Of a stretch of 5,825 nt of DNA, positions 1 through 5,825 are shown piece by piece. The notes below the pieces were generated by a model. The model saw only the letters and a program-made list of their open reading frames with translations. It was not told the origin of the DNA and did no database searches. Numbering within the stretch: position 1 is the first letter of the stretch; the number at the start of each line of letters is the position of its first letter. Source of the stretch: Tardiphaga sp. (GTDB lineage Bacteria > Pseudomonadota > Alphaproteobacteria > Rhizobiales > Xanthobacteraceae); contig JAQGJF010000797.1 in assembly GCA_028290765.1 (NCBI GenBank), forward strand, positions 1-5,825, written 5' to 3'. A program made the position numbers and the translations under genes.

Positions 1-1574
<1,574 letters not shown>

Positions 1575-1649
1575 TCTCGCCCAGCGGCGGCTTCGGTTTC
1601 GATCGAGAACGGAGCTGTCGGCGCGTCCTCGTCATGTCTGCTTTACGCC

Positions 1650-1668
1650 AAAAAACGGACGCCCGTTT
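1650..1668 (-). terminator. Probable intrinsic terminator of the minus-strand small-ORF cluster
   Basis: Read on the minus strand, AAACGG (1668-1663), loop GCGT (1662-1659) and CCGTTT (1658-1653) make a perfect 6-bp stem with a 4-nt loop. The 3' arm runs into six consecutive T residues (1655-1650). It starts 6 nt past the stop codon of the 37-aa ORF at 1675. The stem is short, so strength is uncertain. On the plus strand the run after the stem is only three T, so it fits minus-strand transcription better, although it could also limit read-through from ligA. Confidence 0.55.
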
Positions 1669-1674
1669 CGCGGA

Positions 1675-1788
1675 TCATCCGACGAGCCATCGCCCCTTGT
1701 GAATGTCGAATTTCAGCAAACCTTCGCCGCGCATTTTCAAAAGCAGCGATTGGCAGGCTTCCTCATTCATGACATTGGCGCGTTTCAT
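1675..1788 (-). CDS. Small hypothetical protein, 37 aa; possibly the 3' part of a frameshifted gene
   Basis: The minus-strand ORF runs from ATG at 1788 to TGA at 1677-1675 and encodes 37 residues beginning MKRANVMNEEACQ and ending KGRWLVG. I recognise no family. The first 20 residues look helical and amphipathic; the rest (LLKFDIHKGRWLV) looks strand-like. The frame stays open upstream to a TGA near 1844, and those codons read protein-like (EYPECAPREALKVHEI), yet contain no ATG, GTG or TTG start. An ATG with a GGGGA ribosome-binding-like site lies at 1853 in the neighbouring frame. This suggests either a 59-residue gene with one base lost, or a real short ORF entered by reinitiation through the ATGA overlap at 1788-1785. 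A terminator-like hairpin directly follows the stop, which favours a real transcription unit. Confidence 0.45.
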   Translation of the reverse strand: MKRANVMNEEACQSLLLKMRGEGLLKFDIHKGRWLVG

Positions 1789-1853
1789 GATCTCGTGGAC
1801 CTTGAGCGCTTCTCGCGGAGCGCATTCGGGATATTCTCGCGATCATTCAGCAT
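1785..1853 (-). CDS. Short 22-aa ORF: 5' fragment of a frameshifted gene or leader ORF
   Basis: ATG at 1853 is preceded on the minus strand by GGGGA (1864-1860) six bases upstream, a good Shine-Dalgarno-like site. The frame encodes 22 residues starting MLNDREN and stops at TGA 1787-1785, overlapping the ATG of the 37-aa ORF as ATGA. The later residues (LREKRSRSTRS) look like out-of-frame translation, whereas the -1 frame over the same bases looks coding. Adding one base near 1836 would give a continuous 59-residue protein, MLNDRE followed by EYPECAPREALKVH and the 37-aa ORF. It may therefore be the intact start of a broken gene, a sequencing error, or a translationally coupled leader. Confidence 0.3.
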   Translation of the reverse strand: MLNDRENIPNALREKRSRSTRS

Positions 1854-1869
1854 GACTATTCCCCGCAGA

Positions 1870-1882
1870 CCAGGAAACCTGG
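1870..1882. repeat. Small inverted repeat (CCAGG-AAA-CCTGG)
   Basis: A perfect 5-bp inverted repeat with a 3-nt spacer lies between the 78-aa ORF (ends at 1905) and the ribosome-binding-like site at 1864-1860. In minus-strand RNA it would form a small hairpin just upstream of the next start codon. There is no T run after it, so it is not a clear terminator. It might affect translation of the downstream ORF or be chance. Confidence 0.35.
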
Positions 1883-1904
1883 CGTTCACTCTTGAATGAG
1901 CCGT

Positions 1905-2141
1905 TTAGATCATCACCAGTTTGATCTGGCCATCTTCGAGGGTTCCCGCGGCAAGAGCGTCGCGTGCCATCTTTTCGATGATCGGCCAATGTGTGAGGAG
2001 GTACTTCTGCGCCTGTACCTTGGTCGGGAGCCTGGTTTGCAGACTGCAGCGCTGCCGCGTGTTGCCATTCGCGATCTGAAACGTGACCGTTTGCGGCCCC
2101 TCGATGATCTCTTGTTCGGTGGGGTTGGCAAATTTCCGCAT
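1905..2141 (-). CDS. Small hypothetical protein, 78 aa
   Basis: ATG at 2141 to TAA at 1907-1905 on the minus strand. The start has a textbook ribosome binding site, AAAGGA at 2154-2149 with 7 nt to the ATG, which is the best evidence that this is a real gene. I do not recognise the family. The protein begins MRKFANPTEQEIIEG. It seems to have beta-strand-like segments (TVTFQIAN, about 18-25; RCSLQTRL, 31-38), a helix from about 41 to 66 (QAQKYLLTHWPIIEKMARDAL), and a final hydrophobic strand IKLVMI at the C-terminus. There is one Cys (C32), no signal peptide and no membrane segment, so it is probably a small soluble cytoplasmic protein. It lies 109 nt after the 49-aa ORF and 51 nt before the start of the 22-aa ORF, all on the minus strand. 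A 166-codon ORF on the opposite strand (1896-2396) lacks such signals. Confidence 0.75.
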   Translation of the reverse strand: MRKFANPTEQEIIEGPQTVTFQIANGNTRQRCSLQTRLPTKVQAQKYLLTHWPIIEKMARDALAAGTLEDGQIKLVMI

Positions 2142-2148
2142 AGGCTGT

Positions 2149-2154
2149 TCCTTT
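2149..2154 (-). promoter_or_regulatory. Ribosome binding site of the 78-aa ORF
   Basis: AAAGGA on the minus strand, 7 nt before the ATG at 2141. It closely matches the anti-Shine-Dalgarno complement and fixes both the strand and the start of the 78-aa gene. Confidence 0.7.
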
Positions 2155-2155
2155 G

Positions 2156-2182
2156 TGAAGCCTTGAGTGAGCTGAAGCCTTG
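2156..2182. repeat. 10-bp perfect direct repeat upstream of the 78-aa ORF
   Basis: TGAAGCCTTG occurs at 2156-2165 and again at 2173-2182, separated by 7 bp (17-bp period). The proximal copy ends one base from the ribosome binding site of the 78-aa gene, so the pair lies in its leader or promoter region. It could be a protein binding site or a small tandem duplication; nothing in the sequence decides between these. Confidence 0.5.
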
Positions 2183-2221
2183 GCTAAGCTATTGGGGTAG
2201 GCCGCGACGCGTTCGTTACGT

Positions 2222-2247
2222 GCCGGCAGCAGTGATCGACAGCCGGC
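2222..2247. repeat. Inverted repeat after the 49-aa ORF (GCCGGC, 14-nt loop)
   Basis: GCCGGC at 2222-2227 and 2242-2247 can pair as a 6-bp GC stem. It starts 3 nt past the stop of the 49-aa ORF on the minus strand. No T run follows, so as an intrinsic terminator it is weak. It could be an mRNA 3' hairpin. GCCGGC is itself a palindrome and common in GC-rich DNA, so chance is a real alternative. Confidence 0.25.
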
Positions 2248-2250
2248 CAG

Positions 2251-2400
2251 CTAACGCTCATCTTTTTTGGCATTCGGCGCGTGTTTCGGCCTGTGGGTCG
2301 CGCTGGCCTGAGTGTTGCGGACGGCCTCGGTCAGCATCTGACGCAGCTCAGACTTCGTCTTCGGGGGTTCCCGCGTGGTGGATGCTTGCCAGTTAGCCAT
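2251..2400 (-). CDS. Very small basic hypothetical protein, 49 aa
   Basis: ATG at 2400 to TAG at 2253-2251 on the minus strand encodes 49 residues. It opens MANWQASTTREPPKTKSEL, continues with a short helix-like core (LRQMLTEAVRNTQ, about 19-31), and ends in a basic His/Lys/Arg-rich tail (RPKHAPNAKKDER). There is no membrane segment or signal peptide. The composition (Pro, Lys, Arg, Thr) suggests a partly disordered soluble protein, possibly binding nucleic acid or a protein partner, but I recognise no family. The ribosome binding site is weak (AGAG close to the ATG). A possible promoter lies at 2430-2458. The protein-like reading and the orientation shared with the next small ORFs support it; the weak start signal counts against it. 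Confidence 0.5.
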   Translation of the reverse strand: MANWQASTTREPPKTKSELRQMLTEAVRNTQASATHRPKHAPNAKKDER

Positions 2401-2429
2401 AGGCTCTATGTGGGGATGCCGGAGGGAGA

Positions 2430-2458
2430 ATTAAACCCCACGGAGACCGGAACAATAA
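2430..2458 (-). promoter_or_regulatory. Possible promoter for the minus-strand small-ORF cluster
   Basis: On the minus strand, TTATTG (2458-2453) and TTTAAT (2435-2430) are separated by exactly 17 bp. The second hexamer matches the -10 consensus at 5 of 6 positions, but the -35 box is poor. The segment is an AT-rich patch in GC-rich surroundings and lies about 30 bp before the ATG at 2400. GTGGGG at 2410-2415 and CCCCAC at 2436-2441 form an inverted repeat enclosing the -10 region, which could be an operator or chance. Confidence 0.3.
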
Positions 2459-2483
2459 CAATCAAGGGCCGCATTGGAGCGGC
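2453..2483 (-). terminator. Possible weak terminator after the MFS transporter gene
   Basis: On the minus strand, 18 nt past the transporter stop, GCCGC and GCGGC (2483-2479 and 2472-2468) form a 5-bp stem with a 6-nt loop. A T-rich but interrupted tail follows (TTGATTGTTATTGTT). The short stem and broken T run make it weak; transcripts could continue into the small ORFs. The tail overlaps the possible promoter. Confidence 0.3.
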
Positions 2484-2501
2484 GCTGCGCATCACCAAAT
2501 C

Positions 2502-3782
2502 CTACAGCAACCCCGTCTCTTCCTCCTCCGCCTTCTCGATCAATTCTTCCGTCGCCACCGCGCCGCCGCGCGGCACCAGGAAGATCATGGTCGAGGCGCA
2601 GGCGGCCGACAGCACCAGGATGGCGATGTTGAGCGGGACGGGGGTTGCGAAGTGGCCGCCGAGATAAGCGCCGAATTGCGAGCACAGCGAGCCAAAACCC
2701 ATCTGCAAAAATCCCATCACGCCCGACGCAGTGCCGGCCGCCTGCGGGCGGATGCTGATGGCGCCGGCCGCCGAATTCGACATCACGAAGGCATTGGCGA
2801 AGGTGATCAGCATGTGCGTGACGAACAACCAGGACGGCGCCTGGTTGAGTCCGGTGATGCCCCACAGCAGGTTCAGCGCCGCGCCCAGGAACTGCAGCGC
2901 CAGCCCGAACCAGATCAGGTTGGCCAGCGAATGGCGTGGCGCAAAGCGCACGCAGCAGAGGTTGCCGAGCAGATAGGCGAAGCCGGCGGTGGCGAACCAG
3001 GCGCCGTATTCGGCGCTGGAGCGGCCCATCTGCGTCACCACCACATAGGGGCCGCCGCCGGCGAAGGTGAAGATGATCGACGACGCCAGGACCTGGCACA
3101 GCACATAGCCGATGAAGGCGCGGGTGGTGAACAGGCTTTTCACGTCGGCGCGGAATCCGCCGCCGTCGGCGCGCGCGACGGTGCTGCGGGTTTCCGGCAG
3201 CGCCACCGCGATGCCGATGGTGACCAGGATCGACATGACGGTGACGGCGTAGAAGATCGCGCGCCAGCCGAAGCCGATTTCGAGCAGGCCGCCGGCCAGC
3301 GGGCTCAGCATCTGCGCGATCATCATCACCGCGATCACCAGGCTGATCATGGCGCCGACGCGCTCGCGGCTGTAGAGATCGCGAATGATGGCGCGACTGA
3401 TCACCATGCCGGAGGCGCCGCCCAAGGCCTGCAGGAAACGCGCAGCGATCAGCTGCGGCAGGGTTTCGGCGAAGCTGGCGCCGATGCTGGCCACCACCAT
3501 CAGGCCGAGTCCGGTGAGCAGCACCGGCCGGCGGCCAAACCGGTCCGACAGCGGTCCCATGATGATTTGGGAGAACGCCAGCCCGACCATGAACAGCGAC
3601 ACCGTCATCTGCGCGATCGAGATATCGCGCCCGAAGGTGGTGGCGAGCACCGGCAGCGCCGGCACCAGCATATAGAGCGAGATCGGCGCGACGCCGGTCA
3701 TCGCCACCAGCAACAGCAGCATCGTTCGGGGCGCGGCATTGCTGGCCGCGGCTTCGGGCGGTCTGCCCATCACTCCGTGCAT
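2502..3782 (-). CDS. Bcr/CflA-family multidrug efflux transporter (MFS, DHA1 type)
   Basis: A 426-residue inner-membrane protein of the major facilitator superfamily, expected to export drugs or metabolites by proton antiport. The first helix holds APISLYMLVPALP (about 32-44), typical of Bcr/CflA proteins. MFS motif A is present in the loop after helix 2 (GPLSDRFGRRP, 76-86). RFLQALGGASG (115-125) and RAIIRDLYSRERVG (130-143) also match the subfamily. LPETR (195-199) closes the N-terminal six-helix half, a hydrophilic linker runs to about 218, and six more hydrophobic segments follow to about 403. The C-terminus is a short acidic tail (EKAEEEE). Length is normal for the family and no break is seen. 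The ATG at 3782 has GGAAAA just upstream; an ATG at 3770 (residue 5) is possible, but its GGAG lies only 2 nt away. The actual substrate cannot be read from the sequence. It lies 130 bp downstream of the peptidase gene on the same strand. Confidence 0.93.
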   Translation of the reverse strand: MHGVMGRPPEAAASNAAPRTMLLLLVAMTGVAPISLYMLVPALPVLATTFGRDISIAQMTVSLFMVGLAFSQIIMGPLSDRFGRRPVLLTGLGLMVVASIGASFAETLPQLIAARFLQALGGASGMVISRAIIRDLYSRERVGAMISLVIAVMMIAQMLSPLAGGLLEIGFGWRAIFYAVTVMSILVTIGIAVALPETRSTVARADGGGFRADVKSLFTTRAFIGYVLCQVLASSIIFTFAGGGPYVVVTQMGRSSAEYGAWFATAGFAYLLGNLCCVRFAPRHSLANLIWFGLALQFLGAALNLLWGITGLNQAPSWLFVTHMLITFANAFVMSNSAAGAISIRPQAAGTASGVMGFLQMGFGSLCSQFGAYLGGHFATPVPLNIAILVLSAACASTMIFLVPRGGAVATEELIEKAEEEETGLL

Positions 3783-3875
3783 GATTTTCCGGTACGGCCC
3801 AAGGGCTCGACTGAAGAAGGCCCAGATTCAAAAGGTCGAGCTGGACTGTAGACCTATCCTCGCGCGGGAGCAGCG

Positions 3876-3903
3876 CCGTTTCGGCATGCCGCTATTCCGT
3901 TTC
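3876..3903. promoter_or_regulatory. Possible operator: palindrome flanked by 7-bp direct repeats
   Basis: In the 130-bp gap between the peptidase stop and the transporter start, CGGCATGCCG (3882-3891) is a perfect 10-bp palindrome. CCGTTTC occurs at 3876-3882 and again at 3897-3903, 21 bp apart, about two helical turns. Such an arrangement could be a binding site controlling the transporter gene, about 95 bp before its start. The palindrome could also be a weak hairpin at the end of the peptidase mRNA. No clear promoter hexamers were identified in the gap. Confidence 0.3.
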
Positions 3904-3912
3904 CGGGACGCG

Positions 3913-5748
3913 TTAAACCCGCGCGAGCGGTTCCGTCGCGGCGTCGAGCCAGACCTTCGTGGTGTCGTCGAGCAGCGGCCTGACTTCGCGCCGAACCCGT
4001 GCATGATAATCGTTCAGCCAGCTCAGTTCGTTGTCACTGAGCATTTTCACGCCGATCAAGCGGCGGTCGATCGGCGCCAGCGTCAGCGCCTCGAACGCAT
4101 TCATCTGTCTCTCCGCGCCTTCGATGGTCGCCGCCACCACGAGTTCGAGGTTCTCGATCCGGATGCCGAAGCCGTCGGTCTTATAGTACCCGGGCTCGTT
4201 GGACAGGATCATGCCGCGTTTCAGCGCCGTGGTGCCGAGCTTGGAAATTCGCGCCGGGCCCTCATGCACCGACAGATAGCTGCCGACGCCATGGCCGGTG
4301 CCGTGGTCGAAATCGACGCCGGCCTGCCACAAGAATTGCCGCGCCAAACTGTCGAGCTGCGCGCCGGTGGTGCCGTCGGGAAACCGCGCCGTCGCGATCG
4401 CGATATGGCCGCGCAGTACCCTCGTGAAGCGGTCGCGCATTTCGGCGGTCGGCTCGCCGATGGCGATGGTCCTGGTGACGTCGGTGGTGCCGTCTTGATA
4501 TTGCGCGCCGGAATCGATCAGCAACAGATCGCCGCGCGCGATCCGGCGGTTGGTCTTGCGCGTCACCCGGTAATGCACGATGGCGCCGTTCGGCCCGGTG
4601 CCGGCGATGGTCGGGAACGAGACGTCCTTGAGCGCGCCGGTCTCGCGGCGAAAACTTTCCAGCGCCTCGACGGTATCGATTTCGGTCAGCGCGCCGCTCG
4701 GCGCCTCGCGATCGACCCAGGCCAGGAAGCGCGCCAGCGCCGCGGCGTCGCGGCGATGCGCGGTCTGGGTGCCCTTGATCTCGGTCGGGTTCTTGACCGC
4801 TTTCAGCAGGCTCACCGGATCGGCGCCGCGCACGGCCTTGCCGCCGTTCGAGGTGATCAGCCGGGTCAGCGCATCGGCCGCCGTGGCCTGATCGAGCGCG
4901 ATCGAGGCGCCGCGCTGCGCGAGTTCGGTCAATGCCGCCGTCAGCGCCTCATGCTCTGCGACATCGGCGCTCTGCTCGAGATGATCGCGGGCACTGTTGG
5001 ACAGCTTGCGGTGATCGATGAACACGGTCGGCCGGCCGTCCTTCGGCACCAGCGCATAGGACAGCGGCAGCGGCGTGTGCGAGACGTCGGCGCCGCGGAT
5101 GTTGAAGGTCCATGCCACCGCATGCGAATCCGACAGCACCAGCGCGTCGGCGGGCAGCCGCGCGATCTCGGCGCGGATCCGGCCGAGCTTGTCGGCCTCG
5201 GTTTCGCCGGCGAAGGGCAGGCCATGGACGGTGACCGGCCCCAGCGGCGGTGCCGGCCGTTCGGTCCAGACCGAATCGAGCGGGTTGCCCTCGACCGCGA
5301 CCAGTTCGGCGCCGGCCTTGGCGCAGGCCGCCGCCAGGCGCTCGGCTGCCGCAGAAGTGTGCAGCCACGGATCAAATCCGAGGCGGTCGCCGGCCGCCAG
5401 ATGCTCGGTCAGCCAGGCTTCCGGCGGCGGATCGACCAGCGGCGCCACGGTCCAGGCCTTGCCGTCGACCTGCTTGGCGGCCTGCAGCGTGTAGCGGCCG
5501 TCGACGAAAATGGCCGCCTGCTGGGTGAGCACGATCGCCAGCCCCGCCGATCCGGTGAACCCGGTCAGCCACGCCAGCCGCTCTTCCGAGGGAGCGACAT
5601 ACTCGTTTTGCTGCTGGTCGGCGCGTGGAATCACGAATCCGGTCAGTTGGCGCCTGCGCAATTCCTCGCGAAAGGCCTTGAGCCGCGCCATCAGCGCCAC
5701 GCCGCTTTCGGGTTCTTCGAACGTCTGGAAATGAGCTTCGAACATCAT
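3913..5748 (-). CDS. Xaa-Pro aminopeptidase (aminopeptidase P, peptidase family M24B)
   Basis: This 611-residue cytoplasmic metallopeptidase removes an N-terminal residue that precedes proline, usually with a two-manganese centre, and works in peptide turnover. It is the long three-domain form (like eukaryotic cytosolic aminopeptidase P), not the roughly 440-residue E. coli PepP form. Counted from ATG 5748: a creatinase N-terminal domain (about 19-150, with FTGSAG and FVDGRYTLQA), a second creatinase-like domain (about 155-315), the pita-bread M24 domain (about 325-540) and an M24 C-terminal extension (about 548-608, ending in LNDYHARVRREV). All five metal ligands are visible: D412 (LIDSG), D423 (GTTDVTRT), H486 (GTGHGVG), E518 (SNEPGYY) and E532 (IRIENLEL). 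Catalytic histidines fit H392 (IVHYRV) and H495 (VHEGP). The start at 5748 was chosen because AGGA lies 6 nt before it; ATG 5745 is a one-codon alternative. An in-frame TTG at 5814 has no ribosome binding site, and the added residues look non-native. Confidence 0.95.
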   Translation of the reverse strand: MMFEAHFQTFEEPESGVALMARLKAFREELRRRQLTGFVIPRADQQQNEYVAPSEERLAWLTGFTGSAGLAIVLTQQAAIFVDGRYTLQAAKQVDGKAWTVAPLVDPPPEAWLTEHLAAGDRLGFDPWLHTSAAAERLAAACAKAGAELVAVEGNPLDSVWTERPAPPLGPVTVHGLPFAGETEADKLGRIRAEIARLPADALVLSDSHAVAWTFNIRGADVSHTPLPLSYALVPKDGRPTVFIDHRKLSNSARDHLEQSADVAEHEALTAALTELAQRGASIALDQATAADALTRLITSNGGKAVRGADPVSLLKAVKNPTEIKGTQTAHRRDAAALARFLAWVDREAPSGALTEIDTVEALESFRRETGALKDVSFPTIAGTGPNGAIVHYRVTRKTNRRIARGDLLLIDSGAQYQDGTTDVTRTIAIGEPTAEMRDRFTRVLRGHIAIATARFPDGTTGAQLDSLARQFLWQAGVDFDHGTGHGVGSYLSVHEGPARISKLGTTALKRGMILSNEPGYYKTDGFGIRIENLELVVAATIEGAERQMNAFEALTLAPIDRRLIGVKMLSDNELSWLNDYHARVRREVRPLLDDTTKVWLDAATEPLARV

Positions 5749-5754
5749 CGGATA

Positions 5755-5758
5755 TCCT
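5755..5758 (-). promoter_or_regulatory. Ribosome binding site deciding the aminopeptidase start
   Basis: AGGA on the minus strand, 6 nt before ATG 5748 and 9 nt before ATG 5745. The remaining upstream DNA to the window edge (to 5825) shows no convincing promoter: TTGTGC near 5814 has only a poor TTTCGT 17 bp downstream. It does contain GCTGCA twice (5768-5773 and 5776-5781). Confidence 0.5.
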
Positions 5759-5825
5759 AGGTTCGCCGCTGCAGGGCTGCAATCGACGAAAGGGGGATGG
5801 CTAGACTGGCACAAGATATGCTTGA

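Noticed and set aside
1575..1649. Possible ligA terminator just after its stop codon
   Set aside because: The only structure seen is an imperfect palindrome around CGATCG near 1600, without a T run, so there is no support for a terminator call.
1675..1844. Weak resemblance of the small ORF (EIMKRANVMNEEACQSLL) to an ANTAR RNA-binding helix bundle
   Set aside because: The segment is shorter than ANTAR, and the resemblance rests on a few helix-forming residues. It is not enough for a family call.
1699..1899. Plus-strand ORF of 66 codons downstream of ligA
   Set aside because: It has no clear ribosome binding site and lies opposite the minus-strand frame that ends at a terminator-like hairpin.
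1896..2396. Plus-strand ORF of 166 codons between ligA and the transporter
   Set aside because: It lies opposite the 78-aa and 49-aa ORFs, which have better start signals and composition. The 166-residue translation shows no recognisable domain. Some doubt remains because I could not run homology searches.
2431..3831. Minus-strand frame of 466 codons overlapping the transporter in another frame
   Set aside because: It is an Arg/Gly/Ala/His-rich shadow of the real transporter frame, with no transmembrane pattern of its own.
2652..3851. Plus-strand open frame of 399 codons opposite the transporter
   Set aside because: Its product is a His/Gln/Arg/Ala-rich string with no family features, while the minus strand has an intact MFS protein.
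3739..5760. Plus-strand open frame of 673 codons opposite the aminopeptidase
   Set aside because: The minus strand encodes a clear M24B peptidase with all catalytic residues. The plus-strand translation is Arg/Gly/Ala/Gln-rich low-complexity sequence without recognisable domains, as expected of an antisense frame in GC-rich coding DNA.

Overview
The window looks like chromosomal housekeeping DNA from a GC-rich alphaproteobacterium. The style of the proteins (LigA with an extended helix-hairpin-helix loop, a three-domain aminopeptidase P of about 610 residues, a Bcr/CflA transporter) suggests Bradyrhizobium, Rhodopseudomonas or a relative. This placement is an inference from the protein sequences and base composition, not from a search.

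Layout: (1) positions 1-1574, plus strand: the 3' part of ligA, NAD+-dependent DNA ligase. The first roughly 170-190 codons, including the catalytic lysine, lie left of the window. (2) Positions 1575-2501: an interval of about 900 bp without a long gene, with base composition less GC-extreme than its flanks. It is not empty. It holds up to three or four very small minus-strand ORFs: 49 aa at 2251-2400, 78 aa at 1905-2141 with a strong ribosome binding site, and a 37-aa ORF at 1675-1788. The last is preceded by a 22-residue ORF in another frame and may be a frameshifted gene of about 59 residues. A stem-loop with a T run at 1650-1668 fits a terminator closing this minus-strand cluster, which converges on ligA. 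(3) Positions 2502-3782, minus strand: a complete Bcr/CflA-type drug efflux transporter of the major facilitator superfamily. (4) Positions 3913-5748, minus strand: a complete M24B Xaa-Pro aminopeptidase with all five metal ligands. About 77 bp of its upstream region reaches the right edge.

The three large genes have no obvious shared pathway: DNA replication and repair, efflux, and peptide turnover. The transporter and peptidase face the same way, 130 bp apart, and that gap carries a small palindrome flanked by 7-bp direct repeats that could be an operator. Many long open frames opposite the transporter and peptidase (one of 673 codons) are composition shadows.

I see no mobile element, CRISPR array, phage gene, tRNA or rRNA, and no convincing new multi-gene system. 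The part most worth a second look is the small-ORF cluster between ligA and the transporter.
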